Positions 1-8,493 of a DNA stretch of 64,000 nucleotides are shown in pieces. A program made the translations under genes and the position numbers. The DNA is from Bacteroidales bacterium. GTDB lineage: Bacteria; Bacteroidota; Bacteroidia; Bacteroidales; GCA-2711565. The notes under the pieces were generated by a model. The model had not been told where the DNA came from, did not search any database, and saw only the letters and a program-made list of their open reading frames with translations. Each line of letters begins with the position of its first letter. Position 1 is the first letter of the stretch. The stretch is from the NCBI GenBank assembly GCA_028280405.1, contig JANQLW010000039.1, positions 1-64,000 of the forward strand, read 5' to 3'.

Positions 1-53
1 ATATTAGCAATAACATTTATGCTACCTTGCCCGTTTAGGAGATTTTCTGTCAT
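1..53 (-). CDS. possible 5' end of a divergent gene (partial)
   Basis: A minus-strand reading frame opens with ATG at 53 (MTENLLNGQG...) and stays open to the window edge, so it could be the first 17 codons of a gene lying to the left. No family can be recognised from so little. The opposite strand is also open over the same bases (a tail ending in a TGA near 111), so the assignment is weak. Confidence 0.2.
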   Translation of the reverse strand, partial: MTENLLNGQGSINVIAN

Positions 54-152
54 TTTCTCATTATGCCTAATAAAATTAGGTGAACTCTCAGGATGACATA
101 TCTACTATAGATATTTGGTGTTTATTTAGATTTTATTCTATGTAAGAATGTA

Positions 153-160
153 TATATTTG
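153..160 (+). promoter_or_regulatory. Bacteroidota -7 element
   Basis: TATATTTG is an exact TAnnTTTG match, 18 bases before the ATG at 179. It suggests that the TGA-containing ORF downstream is transcribed. No convincing -33 TTG is visible at the ideal distance. Confidence 0.45.
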
Positions 161-178
161 TATGTAAATTAAATTATA

Positions 179-436
179 ATGACAGAACATAATCATCCTG
201 AAAAGGAACAAAATATATTTAAACGCATTTTCAAAGTTTTGCCACCTCTTAGTATTTTAGGAATTATTATTGGTATAATAGGTGGATATATTTATCATTT
301 GCAAGTAGGATGTAATGGTGCTACATGAGGAATAGCTGCCAGCTCTTGGAAGAGCATGTTATGGGGAGCCTTGCTAGGCTATTTGCTTTTTGATATGTTT
401 AAAAAAAGGCCAAAAAGAAATGGTGGTATTGGTTGA
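179..436 (+). CDS. DUF6132-like small membrane protein with in-frame TGA (candidate selenoprotein or pseudogene)
   Basis: Reading through one TGA at 326-328 (codon 50) gives an 85-residue protein missing from the ORF track. It has a charged N-terminus, a hydrophobic segment about residues 24-40 (GIIIGIIGGYIYHL), then VGCNGAT-[TGA]-GIAASS and a second hydrophobic segment (MLWGALLGYLLFDMF) with a basic tail. From memory, DUF6132-type proteins read GC.SGTCPITSNP then ..YGALMGYLL. The TGA falls exactly on the second conserved Cys, which is what a Cys-to-Sec replacement looks like. A perfect hairpin GCTCT-TGGA-AGAGC (342-355) begins 13 nt after the TGA, its loop contains GG, and the loop starts about 18 nt after the codon, inside the usual range of bacterial SECIS elements. 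The alternative is a single nonsense mutation in an otherwise intact gene. Function unknown; no selA, selB or selC lies in this window. Confidence 0.55.
329..370 (+). promoter_or_regulatory. candidate bacterial SECIS hairpin
   Basis: GCTCT (342-346) pairs perfectly with AGAGC (351-355) around a TGGA loop. A second, imperfect helix can form between 335-340 and 364-369. The hairpin lies just downstream of the in-frame TGA, with G in the second position of the apical loop, as SelB-recognised elements typically have. It could also be chance in a coding sequence. Confidence 0.4.
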
Positions 437-1063
437 TCGTAATATGTTAAGATCAGTTTGATTGAAAAACCATGAGGAGAGGGCCAATCATATTTCAACC
501 TGAACTCAATGTAAATAAGAAATAATATAAGGTTCAGAACTGATAAGCTTTTGGGATCGTTAATATAGCAATAAAACAATTGAGCAATGGATTCAATTTT
601 TTATTTATAGATCGTTTGAAAGACCTGTAAATATTAATAATACAGAGATAAATAGTAAAATCCCCTTTTTATATAATATAATGAATTAACATTATTTAAT
701 AATTTATTTGAGATGATAATCATTGCAAATATTTTTACTTTTCTTAAATTCGCATTATTCTTTCTGAAGACTTGATTTTAGGTATAGGAAAGAATGGAGG
801 AAGGTATACTTATTATTAATTAGAAGATTTTTGATAATCTTTTCTTCCCTAGGCTAATAATAAGTTTTCGAGATAGGTTTGTTTTATTACGAATAAACGT
901 TGACATTGAGTTAATTGTTGATGTTAATAATATGGTAAATATGAATTTTAGATAATAATCGTAATTATCATAATTACCTAGTATGAGATATCAGCTTTTA
1001 AATGGCGAATTTGAGATCTGAAATTACCTTCCTCAAGAATAATATAAAAAAAATTAACAAATT
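437..1063. other. gene-free stretch with a nested hairpin
   Basis: No credible gene is seen; the minus ORF at 379-579 overlaps the previous gene and looks like a shadow. One notable structure is a nested inverted repeat: ACTTATTATTA (808-818) with TAATAATAAGT (855-865), enclosing AAGATT (824-829) with AATCTT (836-841). It may be a terminator or a structured RNA; no role can be assigned. Confidence 0.4.
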
Positions 1064-1252
1064 ATGATATCTACCAAGCGAAAAGGAGAATGCCGTTTAT
1101 GTTTTCAAAAAAAGGCTATTTATTTTTTTGATTATGCAATTGAAAATGAGCCGATCGTGCTTACTAAGATATGCGGTTCATGTCTTAGAGAACTAAAAAG
1201 AATATTAAAGCCTAAGAAGCCTATAGGTGTAAAACAGCATGTTGAAGAATAG
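1064..1252 (+). CDS. small zinc-ribbon-like hypothetical protein
   Basis: This 62-residue ORF has two CxxC pairs (CRLC near residue 10 and CGSC near residue 37) spaced as in small zinc ribbons, with a basic C-terminal half (LKRILKPKKP). Such proteins often bind nucleic acid or protein partners, but no specific family is recognised. It stands alone between the DUF6132-like ORF and the histidine kinase. The ATG is preceded by an A-rich leader of the kind usual in Bacteroidota. The paired cysteines argue for a real gene. Confidence 0.45.
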   Translation: MISTKRKGECRLCFQKKAIYFFDYAIENEPIVLTKICGSCLRELKRILKPKKPIGVKQHVEE

Positions 1253-1428
1253 GGAATGAAGCGATTGAGGAAGAGGCTAAACATAGGGAATCGTATTGGT
1301 TGAGGGCATTAATTCAGAATCTGTATGCTTTAATAATCTATTGTCGAGGTTTTTATTCTGAGTGAAATCCTCTATTTTTTTATAATAATACATCCCAGAA
1401 AGAAAATATATAATTGCTTTAATTTTTA

Positions 1429-1436
1429 TATATTTG
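1429..1436 (+). promoter_or_regulatory. Bacteroidota -7 element upstream of the sensor kinase
   Basis: TATATTTG is an exact TAnnTTTG match about 47 bases before the ATG at 1483. The nearest TTG (1414-1416) is closer than the usual -33 spacing. Confidence 0.35.
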
Positions 1437-1482
1437 AAAACTCCCCATTTTATTTACGAGTTTGTATTCTATACATTCACAT

Positions 1483-3528
1483 ATGAATCGTATATTGAAC
1501 ATATTTTGCAAGCCTATAGTTATATCTTTTGTATTGACTAGTGTTATTATAATGTTTATTCCAAAAATTAAAAAATATGAGGTTGAATTTAGTGAGTCTA
1601 AAATTAAGAGGGAGGGGGATTATAACCATTTTGAAGATATTGATAATGATGGAAATTGTGAAAAAATCAGGTATTATAAAAGTTTTGATGGGGAAAGACA
1701 GGCAATTATTATTGAACAAAATGATTTAATTGTAGGGCAATGGAACTTTCCTGGATGTGGATTAAGTGGAGTTAGGAGATTTTTTAGTGGAGATTTTAAT
1801 AGAGATAATTTAAAAGAGATTTATGTTTTTACATATATCAATGATTCTGTTTTCTTAAATTATTTTTCACCTCTGGATACTGATCAGGAAATACAAAGAA
1901 AATTTATAATAAAAGGAAAAAATCTTAATGGTAAAATTGAAGGACGGTCGGTTGGCTTTTATGATTTAAATGATGATGGGTTTCTTGAAGCTACCTTTAC
2001 ACTTAATGTTGGTTTCCCGAAGCACCCAAGACAACTGTACGCATTTGATATAGCAAATAATAATATTCTCAGAACTCCACATAGTGGATACTATCTAAAA
2101 AATGTAAATTTTTTTAAAAATCAGGATAATTACCTCGCCTGTATTGATGGTGCATCCTATTGTAATTGTAGCGATACTGCAAAATATTCTGATATGTATT
2201 CCTGGTTAATGGTTTTCAATCATCAATTGGAATTTGCATTTCAACCTATTAATCTTGGCAAAGGAGGAGCAACTTTATTTGCAAAACCATTTAATATTGA
2301 TGATAAATTTAGAATTCTTGTTGCTCATTTGTTAGGAATGAGTAAAGATTCCTCATCTTTAAGGCTGTACGACCTGGATGGAAATTTAATAAAGAAAAAA
2401 TATCTTGATAATAACAAAGTTTCAAGAGCTAAAATTATATCTGCTCAATCTGATAAAGTACAGTATTTAATAAATAATTCAGGTGCGGTTTTTAATATAG
2501 ACAAGAATCTTAACCTTATATATAAAGGAAATATTGGTTGTATTGAAATAACAAGGGAATTAAAATATGATATTGAGAATGATGGTCAGGATGAATTAAT
2601 ATTTCATAAACAAGATAACCAAGGTTTAATTATTACCAGAAATGGTCTAGAACATCCCGTTGAAATAGATTTTTGTAATGTAGCAAGAAACTTCCACTTT
2701 ACAACTTACCCTCCTAATATAGGTGCTGCCCAAATCATTCTAACTTATAATGAAAAGGAATATGTTTATGATTATTATATTAGCATCTTATATAAATATC
2801 AGTATCTAATTTATATTGGAATATGGCTTGTCCTCTCCCTACTTATCTGGCAAGCATTTATTCTTATAAAATATTTCAAGCTAAAAAGAATTGAAGCTGA
2901 AAACCTGATATTACAATTACAAATGAAATCCTTTAAGAATCAAATTGACCCTCACTTTACTTTGAATATGCTTAATTCAATCGGGTCTTTATTTGAACAA
3001 AATGAAAGTAAAAAAGCAAGCTATTTGTTTGAGCGTTATGCTAAGTTCCTACAAACAACAATTTTTAGTTCCGACAAAATATTATTGAGTATTGCAGAAG
3101 AATTAAAATATGTACAGAATTACCTGGATTTAGAACAATCGCGTTTGACAAACCGGTTTGAATATAGAATTTCTAAAGAAGATAATGTGGATATTAAAGT
3201 TGAAATTCCTAAAATGCTTATTTATATATTTGTTGAAAATGCGATAAAACATGGAATTAGACCTTTACAGAGGAGTGGGATTGTGGAAATTTGTTTGAAA
3301 CAGTCCTCAGATTGCCTTACGATTTGCATTATGGATAATGGCATTGGAAGACAACAGGCTGAAATTTTAAATACGAATGGGACAGGAAAGGGGCTTCAGA
3401 TTTTGGATCAGATCATTAAAGCCTATGAAAAATTGAAAAGACATAAAATTAATTACAATATCATTGATTTGTTGGATGGAGATAAAGGTATTGGTACCAG
3501 GATTGATATTATAATTTCACCTAATTAA
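1483..3528 (+). CDS. LytS/YehU-type sensor histidine kinase with repeat-bearing extracellular domain
   Basis: A membrane sensor kinase of about 681 residues. An N-terminal membrane anchor (residues about 8-28) is followed by a roughly 400-residue extracytoplasmic domain with Asp-rich FG-GAP/VCBS-like loops (DIDNDGNCEKI, DLNDDGFLEA, DIENDGQDEL), suggesting a beta-propeller sensor. A second membrane segment (YLIYIGIWLVLSLLIW) leads to a His_kinase domain with the phospho-acceptor motif NQIDPHFTLNMLNS and a HATPase with FVENAIKHG and DNGIGR boxes. The tracked ORF begins at a TTG at 1462; the ATG at 1483 (MNRILNIF) gives a cleaner signal-anchor and is preferred. The next gene on the same strand is a LuxR-type response regulator, a plausible partner. 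The ligand is unknown. Confidence 0.85.
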   Translation: MNRILNIFCKPIVISFVLTSVIIMFIPKIKKYEVEFSESKIKREGDYNHFEDIDNDGNCEKIRYYKSFDGERQAIIIEQNDLIVGQWNFPGCGLSGVRRFFSGDFNRDNLKEIYVFTYINDSVFLNYFSPLDTDQEIQRKFIIKGKNLNGKIEGRSVGFYDLNDDGFLEATFTLNVGFPKHPRQLYAFDIANNNILRTPHSGYYLKNVNFFKNQDNYLACIDGASYCNCSDTAKYSDMYSWLMVFNHQLEFAFQPINLGKGGATLFAKPFNIDDKFRILVAHLLGMSKDSSSLRLYDLDGNLIKKKYLDNNKVSRAKIISAQSDKVQYLINNSGAVFNIDKNLNLIYKGNIGCIEITRELKYDIENDGQDELIFHKQDNQGLIITRNGLEHPVEIDFCNVARNFHFTTYPPNIGAAQIILTYNEKEYVYDYYISILYKYQYLIYIGIWLVLSLLIWQAFILIKYFKLKRIEAENLILQLQMKSFKNQIDPHFTLNMLNSIGSLFEQNESKKASYLFERYAKFLQTTIFSSDKILLSIAEELKYVQNYLDLEQSRLTNRFEYRISKEDNVDIKVEIPKMLIYIFVENAIKHGIRPLQRSGIVEICLKQSSDCLTICIMDNGIGRQQAEILNTNGTGKGLQILDQIIKAYEKLKRHKINYNIIDLLDGDKGIGTRIDIIISPN

Positions 3529-3557
3529 ACTTCCTTCTAATGAGAAAAATTAAATGT

Positions 3558-3591
3558 ATTATTATTAACAGATTTTTCTGTTAATAGTAAT
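3558..3591 (+). terminator. hairpin after the sensor kinase
   Basis: A 14-base inverted repeat (arms 3558-3571 and 3578-3591, one G-T pair) closes on an ATTTTT loop about 30 bases after the kinase stop. A T run follows after a short gap (near 3602), so it is probably a terminator separating the kinase from the regulator gene. Confidence 0.55.
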
Positions 3592-3846
3592 AGCTTCCGA
3601 GTTTTTTTATTTACATATATTTCCTCATAGATTTTTCAGGAAGCCTTTTACAAAATATTACAAACTAGTTGGTTTCTTAAAAACCTTAGATGTAATCAAT
3701 AAATGTATTTGGTGAAGAGTATTGTTGTCACAAAACAAAATCTTTTTTACAAATTATAGCCAGATGGTGGATAACCATAAGAAAGGTCAATCCAACGATA
3801 AATTCTTGGCTGTTAGAAACCAAATTATGTTACATATTTCAGATTG

Positions 3847-4449
3847 ATGAAAAAAATGAAGTGCATATTTATTGATGATGAATTTGAAACAGTAATGAGG
3901 CTGAAAGATGATTTGACAGCACATCGTAATATTAATGTGATGACAATTGATTCTGATCCGGATTTGGCTGTAAAAGAAATTGTTGAAATGAAACCAGACG
4001 TTGTTTTTATAAATATCGGTATCCCCTTAAAATCTGGTTTTGATATTGTTGATAGAGTGCAATCATATCATTGTTCCCCAACTTTTATTTTTGTGACTGC
4101 TTTTAATCAATATGCTATAGCGGGCTTAAAGGAAAATGCATTTGATTATATCTTAAAACCATTTAAACTGGATAATCCAAAAAACCTTTTAAACCAAATT
4201 GAACTTGATGTGTCAAATGGAAATTTTATAGATTTGAATCAATGTGGTATTTGCAATGACCTGAGTAAGAGGGAGAAGGAGGTTTTAATCCTTATTCTGA
4301 AAGGTGAATCCAGTCAGCAAATAGCAAGTGAATTATATATTACAAAATCTACCGTGAATTTCCATCGAAAGAATATTTTATTAAAAACCGGAACTGCGAA
4401 TTTTTTTGAATTGGCAAACAAAATTTGTTGTGTGGATTTTATCTGTTAA
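3847..4449 (+). CDS. response regulator with LuxR-type HTH and Asp-to-Asn phospho-site
   Basis: A 200-residue protein with an N-terminal receiver domain and a C-terminal LuxR/NarL helix-turn-helix (LSKREKEVLILILKGESSQQ, then TKSTVNFHRKNI). The acidic pair D10-D11, T84 and K104 of a receiver are present, but the phospho-acceptor position reads DVVFINIGIP, so Asn56 replaces Asp. This predicts either phosphorylation-independent behaviour or a locked state. It probably controls transcription in partnership with the upstream LytS-type kinase, although such kinases more often pair with LytTR regulators. The ATG at 3847 is chosen over the tracked TTG at 3844. Confidence 0.85.
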   Translation: MKKMKCIFIDDEFETVMRLKDDLTAHRNINVMTIDSDPDLAVKEIVEMKPDVVFINIGIPLKSGFDIVDRVQSYHCSPTFIFVTAFNQYAIAGLKENAFDYILKPFKLDNPKNLLNQIELDVSNGNFIDLNQCGICNDLSKREKEVLILILKGESSQQIASELYITKSTVNFHRKNILLKTGTANFFELANKICCVDFIC

Positions 4450-4464
4450 TTAAATAAAGAGAAA

Positions 4465-4579
4465 GAAACATCCATGAGAATAAATTTTCACACAAAGGAA
4501 TGATGATAGCATGGATATTCCCTGTCTGCCGACAGGCAGGCATCTGACAAATAAAAAATAAAATTATAAACAGATGAAA
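4465..4579 (+). repeat. 115-bp dispersed structured repeat, copy 1
   Basis: This 115-bp block is matched by 23474-23588 with five differences, all transitions. It can fold into three hairpins: ATCCATG with CATGGAT, CCTGTC with GACAGG around a short loop, and CATCTG with CAGATG near the end. No ORF runs through it. It lies between the response regulator and the ECF sigma gene. Confidence 0.75.
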
Positions 4580-4730
4580 ACTACTAATATTAATAGTTCT
4601 GTTCTATTACAATTGGTAGTTGTCCGTTTAGCCCGATTAGGTATCTTCCCCAAATAATTCATTATGTAGTTTTTACGAGTTACTTACAGCTGTTGTTTAT
4701 ATATACAACTATTTAGTCAAATGCATATAA

Positions 4731-5345
4731 ATGTTGAAGATGAAACTGGATTTTGTCACAAAATCGAATAAAAGCTTACAAAGTGCTAAAACAATTGATG
4801 ACGAAGTTGTCATTTCAATTTTGAATAATGATTCAAAAATGATTCAAAAAATATATGAAATGAATTTTGAAAAGATCAGAAAAATGGTACTGAATTTTAA
4901 CACTCATTTTGATTTGAATCCAAAAGATATTTTCCAGGAAGGCCTCGTCAGATGTATCATAAATATCAGACAAGGCAAGTTCAAAGGGAATAGCCTTTTT
5001 TCTACATACCTCTATAGCACTTGCAGACATATTTGCCTGGATGAATATAAAAAGGCAAAAAACCATACAAATTATGATGATCAATTTGATGCACCTGCGG
5101 AAGAACAGGGGGCGGAAGAAAACTATTATTATGAATTACTGCAAAAAACTATCAAAGCTAAAAATGAAATCCGGGAAAAATGCAGGGAGATCATTGATTT
5201 ACGATTTGGAATGGCTGGCCTGCCTGCAGAACCCAAAAAATGTGTAAGGTTTGAAATCATTGCTGAAAAACTAGGGATAAAAGCAGATAATGCACGTAAA
5301 CGATTTGAACGATGCCTGAAAGAACTAAAAGCAAAGATATTTTAA
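4731..5345 (+). CDS. ECF-type RNA polymerase sigma factor
   Basis: A 204-residue sigma-70 family protein. Region 2 is visible around residues 45-110 (DIFQEGLVRCIINIRQGKF, then FSTYLYSTCRHICLDEYKK) and region 4 in the last 60 residues (REIIDLRFGMAG, then EIIAEKLGIKADNARKRFER). It is followed 25 bases later by an anti-sigma-like membrane protein, so the pair probably controls the long secreted-protein operon that follows. An unusual insert lies in region 4 between the DLRFG helix and the recognition helix (LPAEPKKCVRFE). Confidence 0.85.
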   Translation: MLKMKLDFVTKSNKSLQSAKTIDDEVVISILNNDSKMIQKIYEMNFEKIRKMVLNFNTHFDLNPKDIFQEGLVRCIINIRQGKFKGNSLFSTYLYSTCRHICLDEYKKAKNHTNYDDQFDAPAEEQGAEENYYYELLQKTIKAKNEIREKCREIIDLRFGMAGLPAEPKKCVRFEIIAEKLGIKADNARKRFERCLKELKAKIF

Positions 5346-5370
5346 ACCCGGAAAAAAATAAAATTTTGAA

Positions 5371-6066
5371 ATGACAAAAAAAGCCGGGAATATAGCTCGT
5401 TTAATTGAAGATTACCTTGATGGCCAACTATCTGGTAAAGAAAGAAAAATCTTTGAAGAGGAATTATCAACAAATCCGGAACTGAAAAAAGAATTGGAGT
5501 TAAGGATAAAAACCGAACAATTGTGGAAACATGCCCATGAATATGAAGATGTAAAAAAGCAGGTTGCATCCGAGATTAAAAATAAAACAATGAAAAGGCC
5601 TGTATTCTTTAATAAAAATTTATTGTCAATAGCTGCATCACTCCTTGTATTAATTGCAGTTTCTGTTATCTTCTTCTATTCTGTACAAAAACATACAGAT
5701 CGCGAACTGGAATTAATAGCTGCTGATTCTTCTGCTGTGGATACCATAATAAGTTATGAGTCCCCAAAAGATTTGCCCCCAAAAACAGCAACTGCAGTAT
5801 ACGCTAAAGATGAAATTGTAGAGAAGCTCATTCTTAAATTCCCTTCCGATAATAGTGTGTTTAATGAAGGGGAAAGTATTTTTTTTAAATGGGAATCATT
5901 GCATAATGAAAAGGAATCCCTATTCATCTTATCTGATACCCTTTATGAATTCGAAATCAATTTGAATGATACGGTCTTCAAGCTGGAAAAACAAATACTG
6001 CCCAAGGGAAAGTATAAATGGTTTATCAGGTCAGAGGAAAAACATCATTCTTTTACGATTAAATAG
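5371..6066 (+). CDS. membrane anti-sigma factor-like protein
   Basis: A 231-residue single-pass membrane protein. The first 60 residues (LIEDYLDGQLSGKERKIFEE) resemble the cytoplasmic N-terminal segment of Bacteroidota anti-sigma factors, but without the zinc-binding HxxxCxxC. One membrane helix (residues about 84-102, LLSIAASLLVLIAVSVIFF) separates it from a periplasmic part ending in an Ig-like segment (FPSDNSVFNEGESIFFKWES). Its position right after the ECF sigma gene supports a role as the cognate regulator. The stop and the next ATG are only a few bases apart, implying one transcript. Confidence 0.7.
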   Translation: MTKKAGNIARLIEDYLDGQLSGKERKIFEEELSTNPELKKELELRIKTEQLWKHAHEYEDVKKQVASEIKNKTMKRPVFFNKNLLSIAASLLVLIAVSVIFFYSVQKHTDRELELIAADSSAVDTIISYESPKDLPPKTATAVYAKDEIVEKLILKFPSDNSVFNEGESIFFKWESLHNEKESLFILSDTLYEFEINLNDTVFKLEKQILPKGKYKWFIRSEEKHHSFTIK

Positions 6067-6072
6067 CATAAA

Positions 6073-7539
6073 ATGAAAAAGATATTATTGATCATCCTGA
6101 TTTTTTTATTCATGTATGCCAATTGCTTGGCACAAACAAAAAATAATTATGAAGATGAATTTGAAAAGTTCAGGGCTGAAGCTTTAAAGGGTTTTCAAAA
6201 GTTCAAAGCTGAAAACGATTCGGTTTTCCTAAGCTTTTTGAGTAGGGCTTGGGAAGAATTTGAAATGTTTAAAGATAAGGGCTTCTCAAAACCCAAACCT
6301 CGAAAACAGCCGGTTTATGATTCCTTAAAACCTTTGGATTTTAAAAAATCCCCCATTTTAATTCCTGAACGAAGAAAAATTCCTGGTCAGCTTGAGCAAA
6401 AACCACTGACACCTATCAAAAAATTTTCGTTTGACCCTCCCGTAGATTCTATAACGGATTTACCATCAAAACTTCATTCTTTTTACGGTACAAGTTTCAA
6501 AATGTATGAGAATAAAGTTTTATTGCCACTTGCTAAGAAAGGAACCAAGGCAGCAGCGGTTTCTTATTTTAATGAAGCTTCCAACTCCAAAGAGATTGAA
6601 CAGCATCTTATTTCTATTCAATATGCCGCAGAGAAAATGGTGTTGAATGATTGGGGAAAGATAAAACTGGTACAATCCTTAGCAAACGAATTGTATAAAG
6701 ATGTTAAAAACAAGGTGCTGTTTACCTGGTTTACATTATTACGGATGGGATATAGTACCCGCCTGGCCTATGCCGGAAATCAATTGTTTTTACTTTGTAA
6801 TTATGATGTTCCTGTTTATTATGTTAAGTATTTTACTGTTAGAAATACAAAATACTATGTGTTATTGTTCGAAGGACAAAATGAACCCCCTGACAGGGTA
6901 TTTACTTACAAAGGAAAGCACAAAGGACAGGTAAATGCTTTAAGCCTGAAACTGACAAGGCTTCCAAAGCTCGCAACAAAAGCAGAAAAAAGAAAAATCA
7001 AATACAAATACCGTGAGATTGAAATTAAGCTCGACAAAAACTTGTTAGACTTTTATACGAGCTATCCTAATTGTGATTTCAGTACCACTTTTAACGTGCC
7101 TTTATCCCAAATTGCTTTAAAAAGCCTGGATTCTTATTTTAATTCAAGACTGAAGGGACTTGATGATTATCAAAAAGCTGCCAGGCTAATGGACTTTGTA
7201 CAACGGGGGCTTAAATACCAAACCGATGATGAACAATTTGGATGTGAAAATTACCTCTTTGCCGAAGAAGCCCTTTTCTACCCTTATGCCGATTGTGAAG
7301 ACCGTGTGGCCTTGTTTGCTCAATTGATAAAACATTACACCAACCTGGAATGTATTGGATTGCAATATCCGGAACATATGTCTATGGCCCTGAGGTTTAA
7401 TGAACAAAAAAGGGGTGTTTATTACAATTATAAAAATGCGAATTATTATTCTGCCGATCCTACTTATATCGGTGCCGGGATCGGGGCGGTAATGCCGAGG
7501 TTTAGAAATGTGGAACCGGGAATCGTTGAAATAAAATAA
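6073..7539 (+). CDS. secreted transglutaminase-like protein
   Basis: A 488-residue exported protein with an N-terminal signal peptide (LLIILIFLFMYANCLAQ). The C-terminal third contains a transglutaminase-like catalytic set: Cys408 in YADCEDR, His435 in YPEHMSM and Asp462 in SADPTYIG. The order and spacing fit the papain-like transglutaminase fold used by many Bacteroidota cysteine peptidases or cross-linking enzymes. The N-terminal half is charged and partly repetitive (FEKFRAE, FQKFKAE), perhaps helical. It is the first secreted product of the sigma-controlled operon. The substrate cannot be read from the sequence. Confidence 0.65.
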   Translation: MKKILLIILIFLFMYANCLAQTKNNYEDEFEKFRAEALKGFQKFKAENDSVFLSFLSRAWEEFEMFKDKGFSKPKPRKQPVYDSLKPLDFKKSPILIPERRKIPGQLEQKPLTPIKKFSFDPPVDSITDLPSKLHSFYGTSFKMYENKVLLPLAKKGTKAAAVSYFNEASNSKEIEQHLISIQYAAEKMVLNDWGKIKLVQSLANELYKDVKNKVLFTWFTLLRMGYSTRLAYAGNQLFLLCNYDVPVYYVKYFTVRNTKYYVLLFEGQNEPPDRVFTYKGKHKGQVNALSLKLTRLPKLATKAEKRKIKYKYREIEIKLDKNLLDFYTSYPNCDFSTTFNVPLSQIALKSLDSYFNSRLKGLDDYQKAARLMDFVQRGLKYQTDDEQFGCENYLFAEEALFYPYADCEDRVALFAQLIKHYTNLECIGLQYPEHMSMALRFNEQKRGVYYNYKNANYYSADPTYIGAGIGAVMPRFRNVEPGIVEIK

Positions 7540-7547
7540 ATCATCTT

Positions 7548-8435
7548 ATGGATAAAATACTCAAAATAAAATTGGCCTTGTTCTTAAGCATAATCTTAAG
7601 TTCATCTTACTGCCAGAAGGTATATAAAAGTTCAGGTAAGGCTATTAAAAAGGTGGAAGTAAATGAAACCAAAGAACAGGCCAAGGCAAAAGTCAAGGAG
7701 CTAGCTATTATCAAGGCCATTGAAAATAAATTTGATTCTTATGTAAATGCTGGAAGCAGGCTTGAAGTTAAAAACGGAAGGTCTGCTTTTACCTATATAG
7801 GCAGTGTGAAAGTACTTGGAGAATGGCTCAAAACCACTGATGTGAAATTTACAGAAGATTCTCATAAAACGGAATCAGGTATAGATGTCTATATTACTTG
7901 TTGTGTTGAAGGAAAAGTCAGGGCTGTAACACCCAAAGCGGTGGTCAAATTTGAAGTGTTAAATATGCCTAAAGTAGAATCCCGGACTACTGATTTTCTG
8001 AATAATGAGCAACTGTATTTGCAATTTATCAGCCCGGTAGATGGATATGTTTCGGTTTTCTTGGAAGAAGGCGGAATCACAAGGCGGTTGCTTCCTTATT
8101 CAAAGATGGGTGGTGAATGTCAAAATGGGGTTCTTGTGAAAGGGGACTCCCCATACTTGTTTTTTTCGGAAAACCACTCATATTGGACAGGTAAATATGA
8201 GACAGATGAAATTATATTATACACTAATAAAAGCAAAGAAGAAAATATGCTTTACATCATCTTTTCAGAAAAAGAATACAAAAAACCCATTTTGAATCCT
8301 GTTGAAAAAAAAGGGAAACAGATGCTGCCTAAGTCCTTAAAAACCTCGGCTTTTAAAAAATGGCTTACCGATTGCAAAATCAATATGCCTGAATTTGTAT
8401 GCATCGAAAAGAAAATTACGATAAAAAATGAATAA
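7548..8435 (+). CDS. secreted protein with DUF4384-like domain
   Basis: A 295-residue exported protein. After the signal peptide (LALFLSIILSSSYC) there is an LPP20/FlgT-like region of about 100 residues (AKVKELAIIKAIENKF, then VYITCCVEGKVRAV), then a DUF4384-like beta domain (YLQFISPVDGYVSVFLEEGG, then RRLLPYS). DUF4384 domains often occur beside bacterial caspases, and a caspase gene lies two genes downstream. The enzymatic role, if any, is unknown; binding or presentation of partners at the envelope is a reasonable guess. Confidence 0.6.
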   Translation: MDKILKIKLALFLSIILSSSYCQKVYKSSGKAIKKVEVNETKEQAKAKVKELAIIKAIENKFDSYVNAGSRLEVKNGRSAFTYIGSVKVLGEWLKTTDVKFTEDSHKTESGIDVYITCCVEGKVRAVTPKAVVKFEVLNMPKVESRTTDFLNNEQLYLQFISPVDGYVSVFLEEGGITRRLLPYSKMGGECQNGVLVKGDSPYLFFSENHSYWTGKYETDEIILYTNKSKEENMLYIIFSEKEYKKPILNPVEKKGKQMLPKSLKTSAFKKWLTDCKINMPEFVCIEKKITIKNE

Positions 8436-8493
8436 AGCTGTCACAAAATAGAAAAAAAGAATACCAAATCATATAACTAAAAACTTAAAGATC

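Noticed and set aside
326-328. TGA read as tryptophan (alternative genetic code)
   Set aside because: Many genes in the window end at TGA in sensible places (hipB, hipS, the glycosyltransferase), and the family has Cys, not Trp, at this position.
379-579. 66-residue minus-strand ORF
   Set aside because: It overlaps the DUF6132-like gene in antisense, has no start context and low-complexity composition typical of AT-rich shadows.
4521-4540. CCTGTCTGCCGACAGGCAGG as a CRISPR repeat
   Set aside because: Only two copies 19 kb apart, inside a longer non-array repeat.
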